In this document: positions 40,776 through 50,320 of the stretch, in pieces
Position numbering within the stretch: the first letter of the stretch is position 1
Layout of the letters: each line of letters starts with the position of its first letter
Position numbers and translations under genes: made by a program
Notes under the pieces: model-generated
The model's input: the letters and a program-made list of their open reading frames with translations, nothing else
Databases searched by the model: none
Told to the model about the DNA's origin: nothing
Assembly: GCF_008107625.1 (NCBI RefSeq)
Contig: NZ_SDKK01000022.1
Location: 16,710 to 80,709, forward strand
Source: Zoogloea oleivorans
GTDB lineage: Bacteria > Pseudomonadota > Gammaproteobacteria > Burkholderiales > Rhodocyclaceae
Direction of reading: 5' to 3'
DNA: 64,000 nt

Positions 40776-40830
40776 CGAGGTGACCCGGTTTGCCGCCCGT
40801 TATGCGAAGCGGTGATTTACCCATGCTTGC

Positions 40831-40859
40831 TTTACACCTGTCATGGTTGTTGCTAGGAT
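40831..40859 (+). promoter_or_regulatory. sigma-70 promoter of the pilMNOPQ operon
   Basis: TTTACA (40831-40836) and TAGGAT (40854-40859) are separated by exactly 17 bases, and the -10 is extended by TG one base upstream (TGCTAGGAT). It leaves a leader of about 47 bases before pilM. Confidence 0.6.
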
Positions 40860-40912
40860 TTCATGTAGATTGTTGTTATTGCGCCTAACATAAAGAATTT
40901 TCAGGACTTTTT

Positions 40913-41989
40913 GTGATTGACCTATCCTTTCTCAGCCCCAGGGCGCGTCCCTTGATCGGTGTCGACATCTCGTCGTCGTCGGTCAAGATGGTCGAGCTGT
41001 CTGCCGTTTCCGGAGGAGGGTATCGGGTCGAACGTTATGCGATCGAGGCCCTTCCGCGGGAGGCGGTATCCGACGGGAACATCGCCAACCTGGATGCTGT
41101 TTCCGAGGCCATTCGTCGCGGCTGGCGCAGGCTGGGTACCAGTACCAAGTTTGTCGCACTGGCCTTGCCGGCGTCGGCGGTCATCACAAAAAAAATCATC
41201 CTGCCTGCCGGTTTGCGCGATCAGGAACTGGAGGTTCAGGTCGAGTCGGAGGCCAACCAGTACATCCCTTTTGCCCTCGACGAGGTCAATCTGGATTTCC
41301 AGGTCATCGGCCCGGCCGCTTCCGGTGCCGATGAAGATGAGGTGCTGATTGCCGCCTCCCGCAAGGAAAAGGTCGAAGACCGGGTTGCTGCCGCCGAATC
41401 CGCCGGACTCAAGGCATTGGTGATGGACGTCGAGTCCTATGCTGCGTTGTCCGCCTTCGAACTTGTGCAGGCGCAGCTTCCCGGTAATGGTGAAGACAAG
41501 ATCATCGCCCTCGTGGATGCCGGTGCGAACGTCATGAACGTCTCCGTTCTCCGCAACGGCGTCCAGGTGTATGCCCGTGAGCAGGCCTTTGGCGGCTTCC
41601 TGCTGACCCAGGACATCATGCGTCATTTCGGCATGTCCCTTGAAGAAGCGGAAAACAGCAAGCGGACCGGATCGCTCCCCGAGAGCTATGAGTCCGACCT
41701 GCTGCGTCCCTTCATGGATTCGCTGGCGCTGGAAGTGTCGCGGGCGCTGCAGTTCTTCTTCACCTCAACGCAGTTCAACCAGGTGGATCACATCGTGCTC
41801 GCCGGCGGCTGTGCGGTTATTCAGGGGCTGGCGGAAACCGTGGCCGGCCGCACGCAGGTCGATACCCAGGTTGCCAATCCTTTTTCGAGCATGAGTCTGG
41901 GCACGAAAGTCCGTCCGAAGAATCTGGCCGCCGATGCGCCAGCCCTCCTCGTTGCATGTGGACTGGCCTTGCGGAGGTTTGATTTGTGA
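40913..41989 (+). CDS. pilM: type IV pilus assembly protein PilM
   Basis: A 358-residue actin-like cytoplasmic ATPase of the pilus alignment complex. Leu-Ile-Gly-Val-Asp-Ile-Ser-Ser-Ser-Ser-Val-Lys near the start is the phosphate-1 loop, Leu-Val-Asp-Ala-Gly-Ala-Asn the second, and Val-Leu-Ala-Gly-Gly-Cys-Ala the third. The GTG start at 40913 is preceded by AGGA at a good distance. It leads the operon pilM-N-O-P-Q, all with overlapping or touching ends. Confidence 0.97.
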   Translation: MIDLSFLSPRARPLIGVDISSSSVKMVELSAVSGGGYRVERYAIEALPREAVSDGNIANLDAVSEAIRRGWRRLGTSTKFVALALPASAVITKKIILPAGLRDQELEVQVESEANQYIPFALDEVNLDFQVIGPAASGADEDEVLIAASRKEKVEDRVAAAESAGLKALVMDVESYAALSAFELVQAQLPGNGEDKIIALVDAGANVMNVSVLRNGVQVYAREQAFGGFLLTQDIMRHFGMSLEEAENSKRTGSLPESYESDLLRPFMDSLALEVSRALQFFFTSTQFNQVDHIVLAGGCAVIQGLAETVAGRTQVDTQVANPFSSMSLGTKVRPKNLAADAPALLVACGLALRRFDL

Positions 41990-42582
41990 TTCGTATCAAC
42001 CTGCTTCCCCACCGGGAGGAAAAACGGAAAGCCCGTCGTCAACAGTTCGCACTTTTTGCTGCGTTGACGGCGCTTGTCGGGCTTGTGATCTGGTTTGTCG
42101 GACATACGATCATCGCCGGCTACCTGGATGGCCAGGAGGCCAAGAATGCCTTCCTCAAGGATGAGATCGCCACGCTCGACAAGGAAATCATCGAAATCAA
42201 GGGGCTGCGTGAACAGGCCGAGGCGCTCCTGTCGCGCAAGCAGGTGATTGAATCGCTGCAGATCAATCGGACGGAAACCGTACAGCTCTTCAACGAACTG
42301 GCCCGCCAGATGCCGGAAGGCGTGTATCTCAAGGCGCTGAAGCAGTCCGGGCTGAAGATCAACCTGATCGGCTACGCCCAATCGAATGCCCGGGTGTCCA
42401 GTCTGATGCGCAATCTTGAAGCCTCTCCCCATCTTGAGCACGCCGATCTGGTCGAGGTCAAGGCCGCAATGTTGAATAACCGCAGGGTCAGTGAGTTCAA
42501 CCTGAATGTGAGTATCGAGCGGGCCAGTGCGGCGGATGCCAATCAGCCACCGGGCAAGATTCCGGCAGGGGGTAAGCCGTAA
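41986..42582 (+). CDS. pilN: type IV pilus assembly protein PilN
   Basis: A 198-residue inner-membrane protein. The conserved Ile-Arg-Ile-Asn-Leu-Leu-Pro-His-Arg-Glu cytoplasmic N-terminus binds PilM; one membrane helix (about residues 24-44) leads to a coiled-coil and a small periplasmic domain that pairs with PilO. The start overlaps the pilM stop by four bases. Confidence 0.96.
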   Translation: MIRINLLPHREEKRKARRQQFALFAALTALVGLVIWFVGHTIIAGYLDGQEAKNAFLKDEIATLDKEIIEIKGLREQAEALLSRKQVIESLQINRTETVQLFNELARQMPEGVYLKALKQSGLKINLIGYAQSNARVSSLMRNLEASPHLEHADLVEVKAAMLNNRRVSEFNLNVSIERASAADANQPPGKIPAGGKP

Positions 42583-43256
42583 TGGGTCTCAAGGATTCCA
42601 TGGAGAATCTCCGCAATCTGGATTTCCAGGCTCTGCTGCGGGATTTCAGGGGCCTGGACCCCAACGACCCCGGACAATGGCCACTGTTGCCTCGCGTTGT
42701 CACCCTGGTTGCCATTCTGGTCGCGATTGTGGCCGGCGGCTGGTGGTTCGACTGGAGCGATCAGCTGGCCATGCTGGACGTCCGGGAGCAGGAAGAAGTC
42801 ACCCTCAAGGAAGACTGGCAGATCAAGAAGCGACAGGCTGTCAATCTGCCCGAGTACCGCCGCCAGCTGAGCGAGATTGATCGTCAGTTCGGTGCCCTGC
42901 TGAAGCAGTTGCCCAACCGCTCCGAGATTGAGTCGCTGCTGGCTGACATCAACCAGGCCGGTCTTGGTCGTGGTCTCCAGTTCGATCTGTTCAAGCCCGG
43001 CTCCGAAGGCATGAAGGATTTCTATGCCGAATTGCCGATCGCAGTGCGCGTGACAGGCACCTATCATGATCTGGGCGAGTTCGTTGGTGACGTGGCGCAA
43101 ATGCCCCGCATCGTGACGCTCAACGACGTCGCCATCGAATCCATCAAGGATGGCGGTCTCAAGTTTGATGCGACTGCGGTGACCTACCGTTATCTGGACG
43201 ATGAGGAAGTCGCCAGGCTGCGCAGGGAAAAAGCCAAGGAAAAGGCCGCCAAGTGA
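42582..43256 (+). CDS. pilO: type IV pilus assembly protein PilO
   Basis: A 224-residue inner-membrane protein with one membrane helix (about residues 40-62), a coiled-coil, and a periplasmic ferredoxin-like domain (Pro-Ile-Ala-Val-Arg-Val-Thr-Gly-Thr-Tyr-His-Asp-Leu-Gly). It forms a heterodimer with PilN and links to PilP. The C-terminus is a run of Lys, Glu and Ala. The first base of its ATG is the last base of pilN. Confidence 0.96.
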   Translation: MGLKDSMENLRNLDFQALLRDFRGLDPNDPGQWPLLPRVVTLVAILVAIVAGGWWFDWSDQLAMLDVREQEEVTLKEDWQIKKRQAVNLPEYRRQLSEIDRQFGALLKQLPNRSEIESLLADINQAGLGRGLQFDLFKPGSEGMKDFYAELPIAVRVTGTYHDLGEFVGDVAQMPRIVTLNDVAIESIKDGGLKFDATAVTYRYLDDEEVARLRREKAKEKAAK

Positions 43257-43786
43257 TGATCATGCGACTGACTTTGATACTCCCTTTGGCGACAGCTCTG
43301 CTGCTCTCCGGTTGCAGCGATCAGCAACAGGATCTGCGCGACTGGATGGCGGAGGCATCGAAGGATCTGAAGCCTAACCTCAAGCCTTTGCCGCCCATTC
43401 AGCAGGCGATTCTGGTGGTTTACGAGGGGGCTGGGAAGATGGATCCATTTCGGCAGGCCAAGCTCGAGCCGGACAAAAAATCGGGTGCATTCGTGCCCGA
43501 TGCCAACCGGCGGCGCGAGCCGCTCGAGTCCTATCCCCTGGAATCCCTGAAGATGGTCGGCGTGCTGCTCAAGCGCGGGCAGGCTCACGCGATAATCGCT
43601 GCCGACAAGACCCTTCACCAGGTCAAGCTCGGAAATTACCTCGGTCAGAACTACGGCCAGATCACTGCAATAACGGAATCCGAGGTTACTTTGAAAGAAC
43701 TTGTCGAAGATGCCGGTGGTGAATGGACCGAGCGAATCAGCACGCTGCAACTGCAAGAGCAGGCGCCTCAGGAGGCGAAGAAATGA
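43253..43786 (+). CDS. pilP: type IV pilus assembly lipoprotein PilP
   Basis: A 177-residue lipoprotein with a lipobox Leu-Ser-Gly-Cys at about residue 20. The mature part begins with a disordered stretch and then has the PilP beta domain (Pro-Leu-Glu-Ser-Tyr-Pro-Leu-Glu-Ser-Leu-Lys-Met-Val-Gly). It bridges PilN/O to the secretin PilQ across the periplasm. ATG 43253 overlaps pilO by four bases; a second Met (43262) is possible. Confidence 0.95.
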   Translation: MMIMRLTLILPLATALLLSGCSDQQQDLRDWMAEASKDLKPNLKPLPPIQQAILVVYEGAGKMDPFRQAKLEPDKKSGAFVPDANRRREPLESYPLESLKMVGVLLKRGQAHAIIAADKTLHQVKLGNYLGQNYGQITAITESEVTLKELVEDAGGEWTERISTLQLQEQAPQEAKK

Positions 43787-45966
43787 AAATGGGATGTGGT
43801 GGTATCAAGCTTGGCGTGTTGGTTGTGGCGGCATGGCTGGGGGGGCTGGCTCCGGTTGCGCCTGCTTTTGCGCAAACGCAGCCAACGGCAGCGGCTCCGG
43901 CCAACAATCGCATCGAGAAAATCATTGCCGCCGAGCAGGGTGGCGACATCATTCTCAAGCTGAGCATGGCGCAGCCGCTGGCTGCCATACCGGCCAGCTT
44001 CAGCGTGGCCAGTCCGGCGCGTATCGCCTTTGATTTTCCGGATACGGCCAACGGACTCGGTCGCAACAGCCAGACCCTCAACGCCGGTGACTTGCGCAGC
44101 GTGAGCATCGTTCAGGTGGGGGACCGCACGCGTCTGGTGCTCAATCTCGCCCGGGTGTTTCCCTATGAGGCGCGGATCGAGGGCAAGGATATTCTCATCA
44201 CGCTTGCTGCTGGCCACTTCAAGGAAGCGGCCAGCATGACGCCGCAGGCTTCCCAGTTCGCACCCGCCGCGATCGGGCAGGCAGATCGTCATGCCATACG
44301 CGACATCAACTTCCGTCGTGGCAAGGAGGGAGAAGGCCGGCTGGTGGTCGATCTGTCCGACCCGAATGCCGGCATCGACATCCGCCAGCAGGGCAACAGC
44401 CTGATCGTCGACTTTTTGAAGACCGAAGTGCCCGAGCAGTTGCGCAGAAAGCTCGATGTGGTGGATTTCGGCACCCCCGTTTCTTCCGTGCTGACCCAGA
44501 CGCAGGGCGGCAATGTGCGCATGACAGTGACGCCGCGGGGTTTGTGGGAGCACAACGCCTATCAGAGCGACAACCAGTTCGTGCTTGAAGTGAAGCAGGT
44601 CAAGGAAGACCCGAACAAGCTGATCCAGGGGATCGGCAAGGCGCGTTTCGGTGGTGAGAAGCTGTCCCTCAACTTCCAGAACATCGATGTTCGGTCGGTT
44701 CTGCAGGTTATTGCCGACTTCACGAACTTCAACATCATTACCAGCGATTCCGTGCAGGGCAACCTGACCCTGCGCTTGAAGGACGTGCCGTGGGATCAGG
44801 CCCTCGACATCATCCTGCAGGCCCGTGGCCTGGATATGCGCAAGAACGGCAATGTGATCTGGGTCGCACCGCGGGACGAACTGGCTGCCCGGGAGAAGCT
44901 TGACCTCGAAGCTAAAGCGCAGATCGGCGATCTGGAGCCCCTGCGCACCGAGAGCTTCCAGATCAATTATCACAAGGCCAAGAGCGTTGCCGAGTTCCTG
45001 AGGAGCAAGGATCAGACGGTGCTCTCCAAGCGCGGCAATGTGGTGCCTGACGAGCGTAGCAACAAGATCTTCGTGAACGACGTGGGCTCGCGTCTTGAGG
45101 AGATCCGGCGGCTGATTGCAGAAGTCGATGTCGAAGTACGCCAAGTGTTGATCGAAGCACAGATCGTCGAAGCGACGGATACCTTCGCGCGTAATCTCGG
45201 CGTGCGGCTCGGCTTCGGCGCCAAAACTGGTGGCCTGCTCGGCACCACCAATGGCGGTGTTTCGGTCTATCGCAACACGATCGGTGGTGGCTTGGCCGGC
45301 ACCGGTTACCAGGCCGGCCAGATATCGACGATTCCCACCTTCCAGACTGATGCGCTGAACGTTAACCTGCCGGCCAGCAGCATCAACGCCAAGCAGGCCG
45401 GCGCGCTGTCTTTTGCTTTGTGGAACAGTGCCGCTACCCGTTTCATCGACCTCGAAGTTTCGGCCCTTGAAGCGGATGGTCGTGGCAAGGTGGTGTCCCG
45501 GCCGCGCGTGATGACTGCCGACAAGGCCGAGGCGATCATCGAGCAGGGTTCCGAGATTCCCTATCAGACTCTATCCGGTGGCGGCTTGTCGTCCCCCACG
45601 GTCAGCTTCAAGAAAGCCAACCTGTCCCTTAAGGTCAAGCCCCAGATCACGCCCGATGGCAAGGTGATGATGGCTATCGAAGTGAACAAGGACCAGCCCC
45701 GCTACGATCAGCCGGTGGCCGGCGGCAACGTGCCAATCGACACCAAGCATGTCAAGACTGATGTCGTTGTCGAGAACGGCGGTACGGTGGTCATCGGCGG
45801 CATATATATTCAGGAGGTCGGTAACAACACGACCAAGATCCCGCTGCTCGGTGACATTCCGGTGCTTGGCTACCTATTCAGGAATAACGAGCGCAAGGAC
45901 AACAAGACCGAGCTACTCGTCTTTATTTCGCCCCGAATCATCAACGATCAGCTGGGTTTGCGCTGA
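43783..45966 (+). CDS. pilQ: type IV pilus secretin PilQ
   Basis: A 727-residue outer-membrane secretin through which the pilus leaves the cell. A Sec signal peptide (cleavage near Ala-Phe-Ala) is followed by two AMIN domains (about residues 40-290), an N0/STN domain (from about 300), an N1 domain, and the secretin barrel with Val-Glu-Asn-Gly-Gly-Thr-Val-Val-Ile-Gly-Gly and Pro-Leu-Leu-Gly-Asp-Ile-Pro-Val-Leu-Gly. ATG 43783 is chosen because it overlaps the pilP stop by four bases and begins the signal peptide. Confidence 0.96.
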   Translation: MKMGCGGIKLGVLVVAAWLGGLAPVAPAFAQTQPTAAAPANNRIEKIIAAEQGGDIILKLSMAQPLAAIPASFSVASPARIAFDFPDTANGLGRNSQTLNAGDLRSVSIVQVGDRTRLVLNLARVFPYEARIEGKDILITLAAGHFKEAASMTPQASQFAPAAIGQADRHAIRDINFRRGKEGEGRLVVDLSDPNAGIDIRQQGNSLIVDFLKTEVPEQLRRKLDVVDFGTPVSSVLTQTQGGNVRMTVTPRGLWEHNAYQSDNQFVLEVKQVKEDPNKLIQGIGKARFGGEKLSLNFQNIDVRSVLQVIADFTNFNIITSDSVQGNLTLRLKDVPWDQALDIILQARGLDMRKNGNVIWVAPRDELAAREKLDLEAKAQIGDLEPLRTESFQINYHKAKSVAEFLRSKDQTVLSKRGNVVPDERSNKIFVNDVGSRLEEIRRLIAEVDVEVRQVLIEAQIVEATDTFARNLGVRLGFGAKTGGLLGTTNGGVSVYRNTIGGGLAGTGYQAGQISTIPTFQTDALNVNLPASSINAKQAGALSFALWNSAATRFIDLEVSALEADGRGKVVSRPRVMTADKAEAIIEQGSEIPYQTLSGGGLSSPTVSFKKANLSLKVKPQITPDGKVMMAIEVNKDQPRYDQPVAGGNVPIDTKHVKTDVVVENGGTVVIGGIYIQEVGNNTTKIPLLGDIPVLGYLFRNNERKDNKTELLVFISPRIINDQLGLR

Positions 45967-45990
45967 ACCCTGGTTTGAATGGAACTTCCA

Positions 45991-48654
45991 ATGCGTGATT
46001 TCTTTACTGCGGGTTTAACCTCGCCCACCCGTCTTGTGCCGCTGTTTGCCGTCACTGTTGCCTTAGCCGGTTGTGGCGGCGGTGGGGGTGGTTCGAGCAA
46101 TGATTCAAGCTGCCCTGGCGGCTTCATCGTCTGCTCCGGGACTGATACGACTACGCCTGCCTCGCCGACGGTCACGGTAAGCGTGATCGGTAGCGATGGC
46201 GCCACCACCATGACCCTGCCGTCCTCGGGGTCGGTAACGGTTAACGCCCTCATCAAGACGGCAGCGGGGGCCGTGGTTCCGGCAGGCACCCTGGTCGTTT
46301 TCACGACCGACAGCAATTTGGGTATTTTCAGTCCGGCGTCGGGTTCCGCGCTTACCAATGCTGCAGGTGTGGCAAGCATCAAGATGTCGGCGGCTTCGTT
46401 GAGCGCGGCGGGCGCCGCTACGCTGACGGCGACGGCAACAATCGGAGATGTGTCGGTCCGCGGAAGTACCACCTTCCAGGTGGGCGCGGCCAATCTCTCG
46501 CTGTCCGGCCTGACCGTGAGCCCCAGCAGTATTCCGGCTTACGGTACCAGCATCGTTTCAGTGACGGTGAATGTGAACGGGGCGCCCAGCACTGCGCCGC
46601 TCACCGTGAGCCTCACATCCGGCTGTGTCATCGGCGGCAAGGCCACGCTGCCGGTTGCCGTGCAGACGGTGAACGGTCAGGCCACCGCGACCTATACCGA
46701 CAAGGGCTGTAACGCAACGGACACCATCACCGTCAGCGTGCTGGATCAAAGCCGGCAGGGCACCATTACGGTGGCTGGCCCGCAGGCCGCCAACATCCAG
46801 TTCGCCTCGGCATCGCCCGGTACCATTGCCCTCAAGGGCACTGCCGGTCTCGTCGATGTATCGACTGTCACATTCAAGGTCGTCGATGCCACAGGGAATG
46901 CCGTGCCGTCGGCCAACGTCGATTTTTACCTGTCCAACTGGACGGGCGGCATCAAGCTCGATGACAAGTCGCAGGCCGAGGTGGATGCCCTGACTGCGAC
47001 GGGTGGCAGGGTGCGCAAGCAAACCGCTGCCGACGGTACGGTCAGTGTCGCGGTGCAGGCGGGCAGCAACCCTGCATCGGTCTGGGTGCTGGCCAAGCTG
47101 AAAGACTCCACGCTGGAAACGCAGTCGAGCAAGCTGGTGATCTCCACCGGTCTGCCGACGCAGGAGCGTTTCTCGTTGTCGGTGGGTACCCACAATATCG
47201 AAGGCTGGTCTTATGACGGTGTCCAGACCGCTCTTAATATCCTTGCCTTTGACCGTGTCGGTAATCCGGTTCCCAACGGTTCAACCATCAATTTCGTTAC
47301 CGAAGGTGCGGGTGTTTCACCGTCACCGGGTGTGTGCTCCATTGTCGATGCAGCCTGCACGGTTCAGTTTGTGAGCGGCGAGCGGCGTCCCCAGAGCGAA
47401 AGCGTCGGCGTGTGTCTGGATGGCAGTGGCAATCGGGTGACCCATGCCAATGCCGGGGCCATCGCCAACACCTGCGTGTATTCAGGTCGGGTGACCGTGC
47501 TGGCGTATGCGAACGGCGAAGAGAGTTTTGCCGACACGAACGGCAACAATCTTTACGACTCTTTGACGGAGACCCATCGCCCCCTGGGTGATGCATTCGT
47601 CGATAACAACGAAGATGGCATCTGGACTTCTCCGGAACAGTTTTTCCCCTTCCAGGCCACCGGTGCCAATGCCAACCCGACCCAGAGCTGCCCGGTGGGT
47701 GATGTCGGCTACGCGACTGCGAAGTCGAAGGCCAACACCTGCAATAGCAACTGGGGTCAGGCCCAGGTACGACGCGATCAGGTCGTTGTGCTGTCAGGCA
47801 GCTATGTGGCCAATGTCTACAAGGTATCGGACAACAGCTATGTGCCGCCGTCGAGCACGACCCTGTATGTTGGCGACACCTTCGGCGGTGCGACGGGGGG
47901 CTCCTGCGTGTCGACGTTCACAATGCGTATCTCCGACGTGAACAACAACCCCTTGCCGGCTGGTACCAGAATCGAAGTGGATGACAACGGCGTGCAGTAC
48001 ATGCAGGTCGCAGGTACCGACCTGAGCAAGGTCGAGGCCAGGATCTCCGGTGATACCGTGCTTGATACCACGGTTCCTGGTGGCACGATCCACGGGGTGA
48101 CCCTGCGTGGCAGCAAGTGCGCAACCATCCCGTCCGGTGTGTTGACACTCAAGGCAACCAGTCCCAAGGGGCTGGTCAGTTACCTCCCGGTGCGGGTCAA
48201 TGATGCACAGGACATTACGGCGGCGGGATTCTCCGTGGTCGGTGCGTCGGCCAATGTCGTGAGCGTTACCAACAACAGGCCCGTGGTGCTTATCAACGAT
48301 GCCGGTTTCGATGTGGCCGGGGGTACCTGCTCGGCCAGCTTCGATCTGAGCATCACGGATACGGGCGGCGTGTTGCCAACGACTGCGCAATGGAACAGCG
48401 GGCTCTTTGGTGTGCTGGAAGATAATCTCGTCCGTTATGAAATTACCGTGCCGCTGTCGCCGATCACCACCCTGGCTGCCAGTGCCGCTTTGAGTTTCCC
48501 GCCGAGTGGCAGCGTTCGGACGCATCGGGTAAGTCTCCAGGGTCCCGGTTGCACCGCGAGCACGGTGACCACCAATGGTTCGGTGTCATTGAGGGTTCCG
48601 ACCACCACCGGCCGCCTGGCCACGATTCCGGTGACCGTACGCCGGGCTCCCTGA
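45991..48654 (+). CDS. large Ig-like (Big_1/invasin-type) lipoprotein, pil-locus associated
   Basis: An 887-residue lipoprotein. The signal peptide ends in Leu-Ala-Gly-Cys, followed by Gly-Gly-Gly-Gly-Gly-Gly-Ser-Ser. The body is a string of Ig-like beta domains; the first (about residues 45-155) matches the Big_1 pattern, with Leu-Thr-Asn-Ala-Ala-Gly-Val-Ala. Around residues 510-545 there are two calcium-loop-like segments (Asp-Thr-Asn-Gly-Asn-Asn-Leu-Tyr-Asp and Asp-Asn-Asn-Glu-Asp-Gly). Paired Cys residues are spaced through the domains. GGAA before ATG 45991 decides the start. It begins 24 bases after pilQ and is read in the same direction. A role in surface adhesion or pilus function is inference from position and domains. 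Confidence 0.8.
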   Translation: MRDFFTAGLTSPTRLVPLFAVTVALAGCGGGGGGSSNDSSCPGGFIVCSGTDTTTPASPTVTVSVIGSDGATTMTLPSSGSVTVNALIKTAAGAVVPAGTLVVFTTDSNLGIFSPASGSALTNAAGVASIKMSAASLSAAGAATLTATATIGDVSVRGSTTFQVGAANLSLSGLTVSPSSIPAYGTSIVSVTVNVNGAPSTAPLTVSLTSGCVIGGKATLPVAVQTVNGQATATYTDKGCNATDTITVSVLDQSRQGTITVAGPQAANIQFASASPGTIALKGTAGLVDVSTVTFKVVDATGNAVPSANVDFYLSNWTGGIKLDDKSQAEVDALTATGGRVRKQTAADGTVSVAVQAGSNPASVWVLAKLKDSTLETQSSKLVISTGLPTQERFSLSVGTHNIEGWSYDGVQTALNILAFDRVGNPVPNGSTINFVTEGAGVSPSPGVCSIVDAACTVQFVSGERRPQSESVGVCLDGSGNRVTHANAGAIANTCVYSGRVTVLAYANGEESFADTNGNNLYDSLTETHRPLGDAFVDNNEDGIWTSPEQFFPFQATGANANPTQSCPVGDVGYATAKSKANTCNSNWGQAQVRRDQVVVLSGSYVANVYKVSDNSYVPPSSTTLYVGDTFGGATGGSCVSTFTMRISDVNNNPLPAGTRIEVDDNGVQYMQVAGTDLSKVEARISGDTVLDTTVPGGTIHGVTLRGSKCATIPSGVLTLKATSPKGLVSYLPVRVNDAQDITAAGFSVVGASANVVSVTNNRPVVLINDAGFDVAGGTCSASFDLSITDTGGVLPTTAQWNSGLFGVLEDNLVRYEITVPLSPITTLAASAALSFPPSGSVRTHRVSLQGPGCTASTVTTNGSVSLRVPTTTGRLATIPVTVRRAP

Positions 48655-48671
48655 TGCGATGACGAAAAAGA

Positions 48672-48693
48672 TGGACTCCCGCAGGGGAGTCCA
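48672..48693 (+). other. perfect hairpin between the Ig-like gene and aroK
   Basis: A nine-base-pair stem (TGGACTCCC / GGGAGTCCA) with loop GCAG lies in the 52-base gap before aroK. No T run follows on the plus strand, so it is a poor terminator for the upstream gene. On the minus strand TTTTT does follow, but no leftward gene ends here. It may be a processing or stability element separating the pil and aro messages. Confidence 0.55.
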
Positions 48694-48706
48694 GATGAGT
48701 GGATAG

Positions 48707-49234
48707 ATGATTAATTGTCGTTGCATCGTCCTCGTCGGCATGCCCGGATCAGGAAAAACCACCGTGGGCCGCGAGCTTGCCAAGCGTCTCGGCCTGCGGT
48801 TTGCTGACAGCGATCACGAGATCGAGGCGCGGACGGGGGTCAAGATTCCGACCATCTTCGAGATTGAAGGTGAGGACGGGTTTCGCAAGCGTGAAACCCA
48901 GACGCTCGATGAACTCACGACCGAGTCGGACCTGGTGCTGGCGACTGGCGGTGGGGCGGTCATCAACCCGTTGAACCGTACGCTGCTCTCCGAGCGCTGT
49001 GCCGTGGTCTACCTGAATGTGCCGCCGCACATCCTGTGGGAGCGGACCCGCCATGACCGCAGTCGCCCGCTGCTCCAGGTGCCCGATCCGAAGGGGCGTC
49101 TGCAGCAGCTTTACACGGCCCGCGACCCGCTTTACCGTGAGGTGGCACACATCATTGTCGAAGGCGGACGCGGTACGCCCCATGCCATGGTGCGGATGGT
49201 CGAAAAGGAATTGCAGGTTTTATGCGCACACTGA
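48707..49234 (+). CDS. aroK: shikimate kinase
   Basis: A 175-residue kinase of the shikimate pathway. The P-loop Gly-Met-Pro-Gly-Ser-Gly-Lys-Thr-Thr is at residues 11-19; Asp-Ser-Asp-His-Glu-Ile-Glu binds shikimate, Gly-Glu-Asp-Gly-Phe-Arg and Ala-Thr-Gly-Gly-Gly-Ala-Val follow, and Arg-Asp-Pro-Leu-Tyr is in the C-terminal part. It overlaps aroB by 13 bases. Confidence 0.97.
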   Translation: MINCRCIVLVGMPGSGKTTVGRELAKRLGLRFADSDHEIEARTGVKIPTIFEIEGEDGFRKRETQTLDELTTESDLVLATGGGAVINPLNRTLLSERCAVVYLNVPPHILWERTRHDRSRPLLQVPDPKGRLQQLYTARDPLYREVAHIIVEGGRGTPHAMVRMVEKELQVLCAH

Positions 49235-50301
49235 ACGTCGAACTGGATGAGCGGAGCTATCCGATCCGTATCGGGGCTGGACTGATTGCCGATCCGGGCC
49301 TGATCCTGCCTTACCTCAAGACCCGCCGGGTGGCTGTGGTGACCAATGATGTGGTCGGCCCCCTCTACCTTGCACCCTTTGTGGCAGGGCTGCAGGCCCA
49401 CGGCCTGCGTGTGACCGAAATCGTCCTGCCGGACGGCGAGGCACACAAGGACTGGGCGACGCTCAACCTGATTTTCGACGGCTTGCTCGGCGATCGTTGT
49501 GACCGCAGCACGACCCTCATCGCCCTTGGTGGCGGGGTGGTCGGCGACATGACCGGTTTTGCCGCCGCCACATACCAGCGCGGCGTGCCGTTCATCCAGG
49601 TGCCGACGACTTTGTTGTCGCAGGTGGATTCGTCGGTGGGGGGCAAGACGGCGATCAATCACCCCCTCGGCAAGAACATGATCGGTGCCTTTTATCAGCC
49701 CAGGCTGGTCCTGGCCGATATCGGCGTGCTCGGAACCCTGCCCGATCGGGAGCTGAAGGCGGGTCTCGCCGAAGTCATCAAGTACGGCCTGATCCGCGAT
49801 CTGCCCTTCCTCGAATGGCTCGAAACCAACATTGAACGCCTCCTTGCGCGCGACCCCGATGCGCTGGTCGAGGCGGTTGAGCGCTCCTGCCGCAACAAGG
49901 CCGAAGTGGTGGCCGCCGACGAGACCGAGCAGGGCGAACGCGCCACCCTCAATCTCGGTCACACCTTTGGCCATGCCATCGAAACCGGTTTGGGCTACGG
50001 CGAATGGCTGCACGGTGAAGCGGTCGCGGCGGGTGCCGTGATGGCCGCCGATCTGTCCCGGCGGCTCGGCTGGCTGTCCGACGCCGACGTGGCGCGGGTG
50101 CGCAGTATTCACGAGCGTGCCGGACTGCCCGTCAAAGGGGCTGCCCTTGGTGCCGAGCGTTACCTGGAACTGATGGCCCACGATAAAAAGGTGAGTGACG
50201 GCACCCTGCGTCTCGTCCTCCTCAAGCAGATCGGCCAGGCGGTGATCAGCGCCGAAGCCAGCCAGGATCAGATCCGCGCCAGTATCGAGGCGTGCTGCTG
50301 A
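49222..50301 (+). CDS. aroB: 3-dehydroquinate synthase
   Basis: A 359-residue enzyme that cyclises DAHP to 3-dehydroquinate. [17 protein letters not shown], and the zinc-ligand segments Asn-Leu-Gly-His-Thr-Phe-Gly-His and Leu-His-Gly-Glu-Ala-Val-Ala are all present, as are the NAD-binding residues. It is translated with aroK, the usual proteobacterial order after the pil operon. Confidence 0.97.
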   Translation: MRTLNVELDERSYPIRIGAGLIADPGLILPYLKTRRVAVVTNDVVGPLYLAPFVAGLQAHGLRVTEIVLPDGEAHKDWATLNLIFDGLLGDRCDRSTTLIALGGGVVGDMTGFAAATYQRGVPFIQVPTTLLSQVDSSVGGKTAINHPLGKNMIGAFYQPRLVLADIGVLGTLPDRELKAGLAEVIKYGLIRDLPFLEWLETNIERLLARDPDALVEAVERSCRNKAEVVAADETEQGERATLNLGHTFGHAIETGLGYGEWLHGEAVAAGAVMAADLSRRLGWLSDADVARVRSIHERAGLPVKGAALGAERYLELMAHDKKVSDGTLRLVLLKQIGQAVISAEASQDQIRASIEACC

Positions 50302-50320
50302 CGCCCCGGTTGTGACATCC

